Assembly (NCBI GenBank): GCA_947650365.1
Contig: OX393549.1
Location: forward strand, 38,335,098 to 38,399,097
Direction of reading: 5' to 3'
Source: Chamaelirium japonicum
Lineage: Eukaryota > Streptophyta > Magnoliopsida > Liliales > Melanthiaceae
DNA length: 64,000 bases
Each line of letters opens with the position of its first letter. The first letter of the stretch is position 1. The translations under genes and the position numbers were made by a program. The notes beneath the pieces are model-generated. The model did no database searches, was not told the origin of the DNA, and saw only the letters and a program-made list of their open reading frames with translations. Shown one piece after another: positions 33,941 through 44,957 of the stretch.

Positions 33941-36900
33941 ATGGAAGCCGTTGGCCCAGTGTTGGAGACAGTCAAGTGCTTTGGGGCTCCCCTTCTTCGT
34001 TGAATTGGCTATGTCAAAAACCTGAAAAAGAATTTCAAGAAGCTCAATGCAGAGGCTGAAATGTTGTATGCTATAAGGCGTGACAAGCAAACAGAAGTAG
34101 ATAGATGCAGTCCAGAAAAGGTTCGTAGCTGCCAATTTGAAGCTTGGGTTAATGAAGTTGAGCAGATTGAGAACCAAACAAATGCAAGTGAAGAAGAGTT
34201 CAAGCAGGAGAAGAAGTGTTTCAGAGGGTGGTGCCCTGATATTTGCTCGTGCATGAAGCTAGGTAAAGAAGACATGGTGGATTTGATCGATAGAATCTCC
34301 GATCTTAAGAAGTTTGATGGTGCAGTCATGATCGATGCGCCTCCAAGTACAGTCGAGGAGATACCTGTGCCAAGAATAGAAGCGAAAACATCAATAGATA
34401 CCTTACGGAAGGTAGTAAGATTCATAGAAGATCCAGGCATAAAAAAGATCGGCATTTGGGGCATGGGCGGTGTTGGAAAGACAACGCTGATGAAGAATAT
34501 AAACAACCTACCAGAAATAGCTCAGATGTTTGATATTGTCATATGGGTAACCGTCTCAAGAGATTGTAGCTTAAGAATGGTGCAGAATGAGGTTGCACAA
34601 AGGTTGTCACTAAGTCTATCAGATGGCTTGTCTGACGATAGAGTTTCCAGGAGGTTATACAACAGATTGAGAAACAGCAAGTATCTGTTGCTTCTAGATG
34701 ATGTTTGGGAGATATTGAATCTTGAAGAAGTGGGAATTCCAATTCCTAATGAAGAGAATGGATGCAAGATATTATTGACTACTAGAGATCTACAGATATG
34801 CCACAAGATGGAAACTCATAAACAGATCAGTGTGGAGGTATTGTCCGTTGAAGAAGCATGGGAATTATTCCGTGCGAAATTGGGTAGTGTTGTCGATTCA
34901 CCCGAAATCCAGGCATTGGCTAGAGAGGTTGCCGAGGAATGCGGAGGCCTGCCGCTTGCGATTATTCTAGTCGGAGGGGCTCTGCGAGAAGAGGGCAATG
35001 TTCGTGTCTGGAAGAATGCGTTGCGAGAGTTGGGGTCAGCAGCGACATCCCAGATAAAAGATATGAAGGAAGCAGTATTTAAGCGATTGAGATTCAGTTA
35101 CGACAGATTAAAGGGTGACAGACAAAGGTGCTTCTTGTATGGTGCATTGTACCCTGAAGATGCCGAAATACTTGTAGCCGAATTGATAGAGTATTGGAGG
35201 GCTGCAAAGTTTTTAGAAGATGACGGTACTGTGGAGAGCTTAGCAGAGGCTGTTGATGACGGCCACGCTATACTGAAAGACCTTGTAGCTGCTTCTTTGC
35301 TGGAGAGATGCCAAGGAGATGATAGACGGAAGCGTGTGAAGATGCATGACGTGATTCGTGATCTTGCACTGAGAATTACATCCATAGAGGCCGGGGGAGG
35401 CAATAATAATAAATTCTTGGTGAGAGCTGGCAAGGGGATACAAACCCCTCCAGGAGAGGAGCAATGGAAAGAATGCAATGTTATTTCTTTGATGCGGAAT
35501 GAACTAAAACGGTTGCCCGAGCGGGCTGTTTGCCCCGTTCTCTCGACACTGCTATTGCGAAGTAATCTTGGCCTAGAAGACATCCCTGAGTTGTTTTTCG
35601 AGGCCATGCCCGTGCTCCAAGTTTTGGACCTAAGCTACACCAGTATCAGGTCCTTACCACCATCCATCTGCAACTTGGTCCATCTTCGTGGAATGTACCT
35701 AAATTATTGTGAGTATTTGGTTGAACTCCCACCCGAAATAGGAGCAGTGAAGGCACTTGAGGTGCTTCAGATTGGAGGGATCAACACAGCGATTCGAGGT
35801 CTGCCGATTATGCTGGGGGAATTGACTCGTCTAAAGTGCTTACATGTGCAGTTTTCCAGAGCTAGAGGTGATGGAGAGATGATGATTCCGCAGGGAATAG
35901 TATCGAGACACTCTTTATTGGAGGACTTGAGGATAGAGTGGAGGGATAGTGAGCTGGATTGGGATAGAAATCTGCAGGAAGACTACGTGATGGAGGAGGT
36001 TTGCAGTTTGACGGAACTGACTCGTCTTCATTTCTGGTTTACAAGAGTGGGATATCTCAAATGCTTTATAGACAAGAGTGGACCATGGCAGAATAGAAAA
36101 CTATCAACTTTCGCGTTTAAAGTCGGCGCTCATCCTGAATATATTTTTTCTGGCACTCCACCAGTGGGCTGAATCTTGCAGTTTGTGGGTGATGATGGTG
36201 CCCCTCCTCAGGCGATCAAGCAGGTTCTGTGGCGTGCCGAGAGTTTTTTGCTATGAAGGCACAGCAGCATCCAAAATCTGTTGGGGAAATTTGGCGTGGA
36301 GAACATGACTCATCTTAAATATTTAGAGGTTGGAGAATGTCATAGAATGGAGAAAATATCGATAGACAGGAATTGTTCATTCCCTAACCTCGAGCAATTG
36401 TACATTGTTGAGATCAAGGTTCGAAATCTCCATTTCGGTGGAAATTTCGACCTTCTGGATATGGAAATATTTCGTGGAAATATTTCGACAGTGTGGAAAT
36501 ATTGCAATTTTGTAGTAGAAATGGTGGAAATATTGATTTTTTGATGGAATTTTTTAGTGAAACTCCGAATAGTCATAAACCAAGTATAGATACACACTTT
36601 GGAACACTCAAATAATATTTGTACCCTATCTAGGGGTGTCGAGCTTCACATAACATGTATTCAATGTATTGAGGCTGTGTGTCTTGTGCAATCTTATTTG
36701 GTTCGGTTTTGATATATTTTTCAAATATTTTTTAATATTTTTTTTGGATAAAAATATTTTTGAAATAAAGATTAGTTGATTGTTAAAATAATGTTTCAAA
36801 CGATTTTGAAAGCGGACTTAAAACAAGAAAGTTATGCAAATTTGAAATTGTGCAAAAGTTATGCTGAAATGTGAAACTCTGTTTTTTTACTAAGTCCGAA

Positions 36901-38005
36901 AAAAAGAGTTTTTATATAGAAAAATTTTTATACATTCAAAATTTCCTAAGACGGACCATGTTTTTCTAGATACACTCGTACTTCTACATCTTGTGGAATT
37001 TTTTGAGCTAAAAAAGAGTTGATTTAATCACTTTTCTTACCATGTAGATTTTATAAAAATTCATAAAAACTGTTTTCTCCTACTAAAACTAAAAGTTTAC
37101 TTATTGATTCCTTTGTTTTTTGATTTTTTGATATTTTTATTGAAATCAAATGGGGGGGTATTTGCTTATTTACATATAAAAATTAAGTAAAGCGATATTT
37201 ACTTAAATATTATTATATGTAAATAAGCTGCTGAGAATCAGGCCCCCCAATCCTCTTTTATAACCAGTCAGTCACATAATTTCGGATAAATTTCGCGAAA
37301 TTATTTGAAATTTTCGCGAAATTTCGACAAAATCTCGCGATATTTCGTGGAGAAAGAAATATTTCGTGGAAATATCGCGATATTTCGTGAAACCGCTCGA
37401 TATTTTGACATTTCCCGTTCTGCTCGAGATTGCAGGTCATATTTCGTATCGGGCTTTCATTTTTCCAATATATTTCGCGATATTTCGTGAAATATATCGA
37501 TTTTTTGTTCCTTGGTTGAGATGGAGAATTTAAGGAATATTTGGGGGAACCAATTAGTTGGGATGGTTAATCTTCGAGTGCTGAAGTATGGTAATTGTGG
37601 TAGATTGCAGAAGGTACTCCCTCGGAGTCGGAGCATCATCCGGCTGCTCCCCAATCTTGAAGAGTTGCGTGTTTACAAATAGAAGGGGAAGGGGGTGCCG
37701 TTGTCGAATGCATTAATAATGCTCTTCCCAAACTCAAGACCTTGCAATTACTCGGCCTACAAAATTTGGAGAATATTTGCAAACAAGTCGTGGCATGGCC
37801 CTCCATAGAGTACATCTTCATTGATGGCTGTCCGAATCTGAGGAGGCTCCCTTTTGGCATCCACAATGCGTCCACCTTGAAGACGATCAAGTGCAACAGA
37901 GAGTGGTGGGATGCACTGCAGTGGGAAGATGATGAAATCAAAACCCAACTTCAGCCTTTTGCATCATTCTTCGACTGGGAGCGAAGGAGATTAAGGCCCG
38001 GTTAA
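33941..38005 (+). pseudogene. NLR copy A: CC-NBS-LRR (RPS2/RPS5-like), disrupted
   Basis: NLRs are cytoplasmic receptors that sense pathogen effectors and trigger immunity. From ATG 33941 (MEAVGPVLETVKC) the frame hits TGA at 34001 (codon 21), then is open from Met-41 (34061) to TGA 36170. NB-ARC motifs: P-loop GMGGVGKTT (about residue 174), RNBS-A with FDIVIWVTVS, kinase-2 LLLLDDVW (about 249), RNBS-B ILLTTRD, GLPLA (34951), RNBS-D FLYGALYPED, and MHD at about 467 (35342). LRRs follow, with LQVLDLSYTSIRSLP. In copy B the TGA at 36170 is CGA. Further damage: TGA at 36254, an 1.1-kb hAT-like insertion (36415-37514) and a deletion near 37676. The last exon part (37742-38005) ends FDWERRRLRPG. 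It is not functional as a full NLR. Confidence 0.95.
36415..37514. mobile_element. hAT-like element (CAAGG...CCTTG) in the NLR A LRR
   Basis: Left end CAAGGTTCGAAATCTCC, right end TTTTTTGTTCCTTG. The 8-base direct repeat GTTGAGAT flanks it (36407-36414 and 37515-37522), and copy B has a single GTTGAGAT there (59969-59976), which is the empty site. An 8-bp duplication fits hAT transposases. No transposase is encoded. Its right third is full of short CGAAATTTCG / CGATATTTCG units. Confidence 0.85.
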
Positions 38006-38415
38006 CAAATTAAGACCAGCTTCCTCTCACCCCAACCAGCTTCTTCCAACTTGATTGTCCACCTTGAAGAGAGTAGTGGGATGCACTGCAGTAAGAAGAT
38101 GATGAAATCAAAACCCAACTTGATCGTCCACCTTGAAGACGATCAAGTGCAGCAGAGAGTGGTGGGATGCACTGTAGTGGGAAGATGATGAAATCAAAAC
38201 CCAACTTCAGCCTTTTGCATCATTCTTCGACGGGGAACGAAGGAGATTAAGGCTTGGTTAACAAATTAAGACCAGCTTCCTCTCACCCCGACCAGCTTCT
38301 TCCATTCCGATCGCATCCTCTCACCCCGACTCCAACTTTTCCCATTCCGACCACATCCTCTCACCCCGACCAGCTTCTCTCATTCCAATCGCCTCTCTCT
38401 CTCTCTCTCTCTTTT
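38006..38415. repeat. Tandem copies of the NLR 3' end, then (CT)n
   Basis: After the copy A stop the last coding bases and 3' flank are repeated. The TGGGATGCACTGCAGT / GATGATGAAATCAAAACCC module occurs at 37907 (coding), about 38068 and about 38162. GAAGGAGATTAAGG and AACAAATTAAGACCAGC follow at 37982 and 38238. TTCCGACC/CACCCCGACC units and a short CT tract (38392-38412) end the block. Copy B has the same arrangement. Confidence 0.8.
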
Positions 38416-39358
38416 GTGTAATGGTGTATTTTTCTACTCTGTCTCTCTCTCTCTCTTTATTTTCTGCCTAAAATTGGCTTAATTAAGATGCAAGATTCTT
38501 TATCCTTCTTGATCGGTAAAATTGTGGAGATTAAGCTAAAAGATTTTCTGTTTCTTAATTTTCATGTCATATAGGTATCATAATCGGAAAGAAATCTAGT
38601 TTGAGATGAATGAATGGGAGTTTGGATATCTATGTAATGCTTTATTATGGGGATTGAACTTTAGGAAATTATCATGTATTGTGTCGTATATAAAATTTTT
38701 CTTACAAATGTAACAACCAAGGAATCTAATGTCGACAAATTTCCTACGAAATCACCGAATATGTTTTTTTTATAAAGGTCCGACATAGAAATTGGTCGAA
38801 TTTTTAATAGTACTAAATTTCTGTCCGACATAACGAAATGTTGGCCAAAATGATCGATATTTGATCAAAATCCTACATTCTATTTTTTTTTCCGTGAAAT
38901 TACACTGAAATATTTTTTAAAAAAAATTTAGTAAAAATTTATCAGTAAGAAATTATATTTTCTCTCAATTTCAATTGTTTTCATAACATACAACATTTTA
39001 CTGACATTTGACTTGGAATCAATCGAAATTTAACTCAAATCCGATGAATTTCTACCAAAATCTTTCTTTTAAAAAATACAAAATTTCCACTGTCATAAAA
39101 CCGAAATCCGACAAATTTCCTTTATTTGACTAACCAAAGTCGGCATGGAAATTGACATTTAAAACCTTGGTAGCAGCTACTACTATATAAAAGAAAAGAA
39201 AAAAAAATTTCACAATTATTTTTGTACTCAGCATTATATCCTGTGCATTTTGTATGTCAAGATTCTATAACCAAATGTTGCTGATACTGAGTTAATAGTT
39301 AGTCTAAGAATCTCTATGCATCTGATCTAAATTCTAAACCCTATATTTTTAAATGATG
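38416..39358. other. NLR A downstream DNA with a second CAAGG...CCTTG element
   Basis: No gene. A segment at 38718-39169 begins CAAGGAATC and ends AAAACCTTG. It is flanked by GTAACAAC (38710-38717) and GTAGCAGC (39170-39177), which match at 6 of 8 bases, so it is probably an older relative of the hAT-like element in the LRR. In copy B (61211-61482) the same element is shortened by an internal deletion. Confidence 0.6.
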
Positions 39359-39946
39359 CTATCTTATTCTGATCCAACTGATTTCAGGTGTCACTATGCG
39401 TTGCAAAGAGTTTAAGAAGGCCATCAAGAGTCCGCAGATCATCAAGATTCTGATTTGTTCATTGAAGCACATATTGTGTGAACTATATATATACGGTTGG
39501 AGTCCGCCCTTTTTTCCGAAGAATTTCTTTTCGTCATCACCCAGAGTACATAATTGGGATACAACGAGATGTACATTTGGGATCCGCTCTGTACGGAAAA
39601 CTTTTGCTTCATCGTCCTCGGTATATAATTGTGACATAACCAGAATCGGAATCATGTCCGATGTCCCTGAAGGTAGACTTGGTGGCATTTGGAGCCACAG
39701 GGTTCATTCCAACTACTATAAAAGGCACTAAATATCTATTATCATTGTTTCCTTTCCATTAGGTTTAGAGGCAAACATGTGGTTCTCGCCTTCGAAGAAA
39801 GAAACATGCGGCGGTCTTGTCTTTCTCAGTAAAATGTAGTCGAAGGAGCCATCATCAACTTGTACACTGCCTATGTGAATCTCACACCAGCCTGAGCTCG
39901 AATCTTTTTGCGTCATCTTTGAAGTCTCATTCAATCTGGCAACCAA
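39359..39946 (-). pseudogene. Unrecognised gene remnant, conserved in both duplicated copies
   Basis: Minus-strand frames give WCEIHIGSVQVDDGSFDYIL and RKTRPPHVSFFEGENHMF, then after a stop IPNVHLVVSQLCTLGDDEKK. Copy B (61821-62224) reads the same with few changes, although its second part is shifted by indels. I do not recognise the family. The peptide composition is ordinary and not repeat-driven, which suggests a former gene (or captured gene fragment). Stops and shifts indicate it is now broken. Confidence 0.4.
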
Positions 39947-40134
39947 CTTCTTTGTTCATGGAAAAACTTTCATTACCTTTGTGATATGAGAGTTGTAATG
40001 GAGATCACCTATATATTTGTCTTCCATCCTTGCTGTACCAAACTAGCCTACTATTCGGCCGAGGAGTTCGCCTGAGGGTTGTGTTTGTGTTTTCTCATAA
40101 TCTATGTTCGAAAGAATGCTTTAAATGTCTGTAT

Positions 40135-40955
40135 CTGTAACGTTTTTAGGGGGGATTTCGTGAACCGCTCCTGACAAGAGATCGGTTTAGCCTAAAGGAC
40201 AGCCAACCCTGTGGACGATACTATCCCTCACAATACTTCAAATTTTTATTTCATGCCATTCCTCCCTAAAACTATACCGAGCTCTAAATCCGAACCCTAG
40301 ACCTAGAAATCCTAAACCTAACCCTAAAACCTAAGATCTACAACCATGGTATAAACCCTAGACCTTGAAATCTCTGATGTCGTCCGGCTTAGGAAGATGT
40401 TGCTCTCTCTGAGTTCCTGATGAGTTGATCCAGCTCGTATCGTAGCTCAACAACGACCATGTCCTCAACATCTATCCGGACATTGGCAAGCGCATGGATG
40501 TGGGTCGAGTAAACCGGTACGCTAAGGTCGTGATGACAAGGTTCTTGGAAGCCGACAAGGCTGTGCTGAGGCTAGGGACAAATGAAAGCGTAAAGAGATC
40601 CCGGTGGTCCTATCTATGCTCATGTACCAACCAGCTGCATGGGGTGTAATTAAGAGTGGGGTGTGTTGAAGAGGGCACATAATTGGGGTATATTTAATGG
40701 GTTGGTGTTTAATTTGGCTATAATCAAGGTGGGGCATGCCATTTAACTCGGGTGTATTGAAGGTGGGGTGTAAGGGGAAGGATCTTTTTGGGACAGGAAT
40801 GGGGTATGATAAATAAAAAAATGGTGTGTGCTCAAGCTTGTTCGAAATGGGGGTTAATTAAAATTTTTGGGGGTATAAATAAAATTTCCTTTATTTTCTT
40901 AGAGAAATGGGTGGTAGGTCCTTAAAACAGATCGTTTTGACAGATAAGCTCGAGA
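40135..40955. other. Copy-A-specific 0.8-kb segment, candidate gene-capturing transposon
   Basis: In copy B TTTAAATGTCTGTAGTTG runs straight into TATGGTGCATCTTTG (about 62415-62445), but copy A has about 0.8 kb in between. Near the left end, GATCGGTTT..CCTAAAGGAC resembles the reverse complement of GTCCTTAAAACAGATC near the right end (40919-40934), which suggests imperfect inverted ends. Inside (about 40380-40600) a plus frame gives LNNDHVLNIYPDIGKRMD.. and VNRYAKVVMTRFLEADKAVL.., with coding-like composition that I could not assign. CCTAAAC-rich DNA lies at 40290-40360. Confidence 0.4.
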
Positions 40956-41819
40956 TTGAATGGTGCATCTTTGTTCGGAACAGTTAGCTGAGTTTATTGC
41001 ATGGAGTTCGACGAGTTGTTCCGATCACATTGTCCGAACAATGGTTCAAAAGTCTTGGACAAGTCTTTCGAACAGCTATTCAGACTGCGTCTGGCCTAGG
41101 ACACTGGTCGAGTATAGTTTTCTGCTATTTTCTCAATCGCTGGATCTCAAATCAAACGACAATCAGTTGGGGGATGGGGTTCTGGGAGAGTTCATCTCCC
41201 CTGCTGAAATTAGAAATTGGGGATTTTGGAGAACTAGGGTTTTAAGGCGGCGTTTGGCTAATTCATATGGAATTGAGTTTCATCCCGCAAATTTTGATGT
41301 TTGTTTCTACAGAACTCACATCCTGTAAAAACTTGTTGGAAAAATTTGATTCCATCATAAGCGCATGAGAGTATCTTCCAGATTCTATGGTCGGTGCAGA
41401 ATCAAATCCGAATAGGTCTTAAGAACATTAGATACCCCCCATTAACAAAGGGGCAGAGTCATGATTTTGTACCGGGCTGGTCGAGCATTAATTTACTCGG
41501 TATGGGCAACTGCTAACCCGACCCAAAGCCTAAATTATTTTATTCTTACTTTTTTATATACAATACATACACATTTTTGCATATATCTACTTACAAATAT
41601 CAATGTCCTAGACTTTAGGAGTATTAGTTCACATTATTCTTTTAGAATCTACCATAATCAATGTTATTTTTTCCTTTTGTCGTGTCATCAATAGAAGGAA
41701 AATAAAAAAAAAAGATTTAGGCATAGCAATGATTGAAATCCAGGCTTAATTTGGTTCGGGTTTAGACTTGCGCTTCATAAAAAGGTTTCGGGATGGATCT
41801 CCGAAATTTTAATTTGTGT
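40956..41819. other. Duplicated intergenic DNA
   Basis: Matches 62430-63305. AT-rich with no gene. Includes GGGCTGG..GGTATGGGCAACTGC, part of a GGGCC-type repeat that is longer in copy B (62890-63015). Confidence 0.5.
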
Positions 41820-42380
41820 CAGGGCCGGGTTTGGGCACACCCTCACAAGTTCGGGCTAGGCCTGGGCTTAGGATGGCCCGACCCAAACTTGGCTTGGGCG
41901 ACTCCCAAAATATTCGAGACCCAACAAAAACTCAATCGTCAAAGTAGATGTGTTTTTAAGAACCCCTAAAAAATGTGGGAGGGGTAAGCAGCACTCGAAC
42001 AATTTATTAGAGTATTAAAAAGGGATAGGTTACATCAAATTATAAAAATCTCTAGCCTCGTTTGTGAACGAATCAACCCGTGGCAAGATCCAAAACTTAA
42101 AGATAGAAATAATCAATCTAATATATAAGCTTTGATTTAGTCGCTTCTTTGTTGTTAAAAATCATGTTGTTCCTCTCCAGCCAAATCAACCACAATATCC
42201 CTATCGCCAAGATGTCCCATGGAGTCTGGATGATTCTCTTCACTCTTTGCCTCCACGTCAATCAAAGAGCACATAGAGTACTCGGGTGGGAGCGAACCCC
42301 ACATTGCCGCTCAAAGTGATCCTAAAGTCTCCTCGCGAACGGGTATCTAAGAAGCAAGTGGGATAAAATGATCATTACGC
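41820..42380 (-). repeat. Composite repeat: GGGCC segment plus LINE 3' end
   Basis: Same order as 19342-19960 and 63305-63900: GGGCC-rich piece, CGACTCCCAAAA, AACTCAATCGTCAAAG, then a minus-strand L1-type tail and the ORF2 C-terminal remnant (RNNMIFNNKEA-like when read on the minus strand near 42150). Confidence 0.7.
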
Positions 42381-42713
42381 CATTTGAATTGGCTTAATTG
42401 GGTGAACAGGATTGTTGTGCCATTTGAATTGACTTAAAATACTTTGGCACATTTTTTGAAGGACTTAATGTTAATCCCCATAGCAACATTCTGTTAACTA
42501 TAGGTCCCGTCAAAAAATGCTATGTTGTCAATATCCAATTGTAAAAATCAAGTTGTATTAAGTCATGGGGCTAGAGCATATGTCCACAAAAAACTATCAA
42601 ATGTATCAAATTATCCTTCCGTTAACCAAAGATGTTGCGCCCCCACTAAACTATTAGTTTCGACACCGATAGTGGAATCGCTATAGATGTTGCTGTGATT
42701 TCACTTTAGCAGC
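42381..42713. other. Shared flank of the composite repeat
   Basis: Matches 19960-20215, including ATGTTGCGCCCCCACTAAAC and then the start of the CTACAGTGA field. The Gypsy LTR at 42714 has inserted into that field, which resumes at 43736. Confidence 0.65.
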
Positions 42714-43396
42714 TGTGGGTGCAAAATCTGGCTAACGCCCAACAGTCGGACCCACAGCCCTACTTGGGGCCCACGAGTCAACCGGTGGGATCCACAGCTT
42801 GCCTGGGGCCCATGAGTCCAATGGTGGAACCCACAGCCCTGCCTGGGGCCCATGAGTCCAACGGTGGGACCCGCAGCCCTGCCTGGGGCTCACTTGCACT
42901 ATCTAGGGTCTGGTAAATCCCCCCGGGTATTTACGAAACCCTAGATATTTCTGGGAATATTCCTAGAATATTCTCAAATAAACCAAACCTCTATAAATAG
43001 CAAACCCTGTAAATTATTCCAGATCCAAAATTTCAGACCAAAAACCCATTTTCTGTTTTCCAGAGCTCCCTGGGCTTTCTGGTTTTCAGACTCCTTTTCT
43101 ATCCCTGATTACTTGTAAGAAGCACTCTTCGACCTGTCGAGAGTAGCTCTACTATTTACTCAGAGATAGTGGATTCAAAGGTTGCGTCTTATCGCACGGA
43201 GACGTAGGCTTCGACTGAACTCCGTTATCACATCATGTGTCATCTCTTTCTCTACCTTTCTACTCTACATTGCTTGTGTGACAGCCCAGCAAGTCACAAC
43301 TCAGTGCTTCGAAGCGCGCCACATCCCGAAGGGTCAAAGCTTCAATCAACTATTGGAGGAGGGTCACATATGACGGCCATGAAATCCTCCCCCACA
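42714..43396 (+). mobile_element. Gypsy-type 5' LTR (683 bp)
   Basis: Begins TGTGGGTGCAAAATC and ends CCTCCCCCACA, so TGTGGG and CCCACA form matched ends. A primer-binding-site-like sequence follows. A TATA-like CTATAAATAG lies at 42991. Near the 5' end a unit of about 42 bases (CCTGGGGCCCATGAGTCCAA) is repeated about four times (42760-42895). Confidence 0.75.
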
Positions 43397-43735
43397 GTTT
43401 GGCACCGTCTGTGGGATCTGAATCATATCAACTTGCAACGTCCAAGTTTCCTAACTCCTCCGGTAGCAGATACCGGTTGCCTGAGTACTCCGTCTGCCTC
43501 TATCGTTGCACTTAGATGGCGAAGTTACTGATGGACCAGCAAGAGGAAAGCATCATGCATCCAGATGCTCAGCATCCGATGACTCGCTCAATGAATCGTC
43601 GGTTCGCAACGAGCCAACGACCGGAATAGCAACTTGCTATTAATTCAAGGAGTCGCCCGTCAGTTGATCGCACCGCCCAGGCTCAACCTCGACAGTCGCC
43701 TCAACTCGCCGACCAAATTCCTCAGCACTTGGAGA
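43397..43735 (+). pseudogene. Primer-binding site and start of Gypsy gag, truncated
   Basis: TTTGGCACCGTCTGTGGGA (43398-43416) is the typical start of a plant Gypsy internal domain. An ATG near 43519 opens a gag-like frame (MAKLLMDQQEESIMHPDAQ..) with a stop in ..RPE. The element is cut at about 43735, where the CTACAGTGA field resumes, so pol and the 3' LTR are absent. Confidence 0.65.
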
Positions 43736-43960
43736 AAGAAAAAATTTCTACAGTGCAATCTTCGTAGCAATTGTTACTCTTCAATCACCAAATTGTTACT
43801 CTTGCTACCACTGTAGTTATTGTTACTCTTCATTTTTGAATTGTTACTCTTTGATATAGCAAAATCATTGCAGCATTTTTTTTTGAGAAATATTGTTTAA
43901 AAAAAAATTACTACAGTGAAATTACTATAGCAAATTGCTACAGCGAAATCACCGAATTCT
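43736..43960. repeat. CTACAGTG / TTGTTACTCTT repeat field, right half
   Basis: TTCTACAGTG, TGTTACTCTT (four times) and TTGCTACAGCGAAATCACC. It is the continuation of the field left of the Gypsy LTR. Confidence 0.6.
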
Positions 43961-44418
43961 TATTCTTCACGTGATTTTATTGCACATATATAGAGGTAAA
44001 TGGACATTTTCCAACCGGAGGGACCTACTATTAAAGCATCTTTTTGTCGGTCCTTATCACTAAATTGATATATGGTCAAGGACCTTAGGCACATTACCCT
44101 TAAAAGAAAGGGGGGTTTCCTTAAAAAACAAAAAAAAGGAAAGATATACACGAATCTGCTAAATTATGCAACGAATGGCTACAAATACACGTATTTAAGC
44201 ATTAAGAACAAGTTGAGTTTGGTCTTAGTTACGGATTACAAAATAACAGTAGCTTGATTTACCTGCTAAGCAATCATTCACATCTTATATATAAAAAAAA
44301 AGGTAAATTACATATTTTTAGATTACCCTCTGAAATAAAAAACCGAACAAAATACCCCAGTGTACTATGAAATATCTTCACTTAGCCGCCTACGAAGAAG
44401 TGCTAACATGTTAGAAAA
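43961..44418. other. AT-rich DNA; left arm of a probable MITE
   Basis: No gene. AAACCGAACAAAATACCCC at about 44340-44359 is nearly the reverse complement of GGGGCATTTTGTTCGGTTT at 45004-45022. Helitron H3 may therefore sit inside an older foldback element with GGTAAATTACAT / ATGTTATTTACC outer ends (44301 and about 45471). Confidence 0.45.
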
Positions 44419-44957
44419 TAGTACATGCCCGTGCCTGTCAGCACTGCAACGGGCCACCTTCGGTGGCAACACATATATCGGCACTGTAGCAAGCTACCTT
44501 CGATGAAAATACACCTGAACGTCTTAGGCAACAAAACACTTTCGACGACAACACCAGCATTCATAGGGACACTCATTTACTTGCTCGTTCCGAAGTGGGC
44601 ACCTTTGGCACGACCAACTCCACCTCCCCCTATAATCAATCAATCACAGCTGTCTCTATTTGAATAGATTCCTCGAGATCGACCTGATGGTTTAGGACAA
44701 TCGAAATTTCAGCAGGCAGGTTTATAGCCGCTGATGCGAACAAAGATCACGGGAGGAACGGTCAGGTTTAGTGCAGTTTAAATGGGCCGGAATTTGAAAC
44801 CAAGGGGAGGGAGTTGGTTGACGGGGAAATAGAAATCGTGCGTTGATTTTTGAATGAATGGTTGGATCTATTCGGTTCATTTTTGTCCAGTCAGCTTGTC
44901 CTAGTCAGCATCCATTTTGTCTAGTCAGCACAAAACCGACGTGCCATGTTATGCAGA
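44419..44957 (-). mobile_element. Short non-autonomous Helitron H3 (539 bp)
   Basis: On the minus strand it starts TCTGCATAACATGGCACG, followed by CGGTTTTGTGCTGACTAGAC, and ends GGCACGGGCATGTACTA. The end is preceded by the two hairpins also seen in H1 and H2 (CCACCgaaGGTGG and a GTGCTgacAGGCAC-like stem). Flanks are T at 44958 and A at 44418 on the plus strand, so on the minus strand A precedes and T follows. It carries no coding sequence and looks like the minimal form of the family. The last three bases are CTA rather than CTRR. Confidence 0.8.

Larger units (their letters stand above)
30645..42509. repeat. Segmental duplication, copy A
   Basis: From TTGTGGCAATGGAATTAA at 30644 this block matches 51895-64000 in direct orientation over nearly its whole length, with scattered substitutions and small indels. 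It includes the LINE fragment, GC-rich block, NLR, post-NLR repeats and terminal composite repeat. Copy A has two extra segments: the hAT-like element at 36415-37514 and about 0.8 kb at 40135-40950. It lacks Helitron H2. Confidence 0.93.

Noticed and set aside
33425-34177. 250-codon minus-strand ORF overlapping the NLR A 5' end
   Set aside because: Shadow of the NLR coding frame and the GC-rich block. Copy B breaks it into two.
42714-43396. Complete Gypsy element
   Set aside because: Only the 5' LTR and about 0.34 kb of internal DNA are present before the older repeat resumes.
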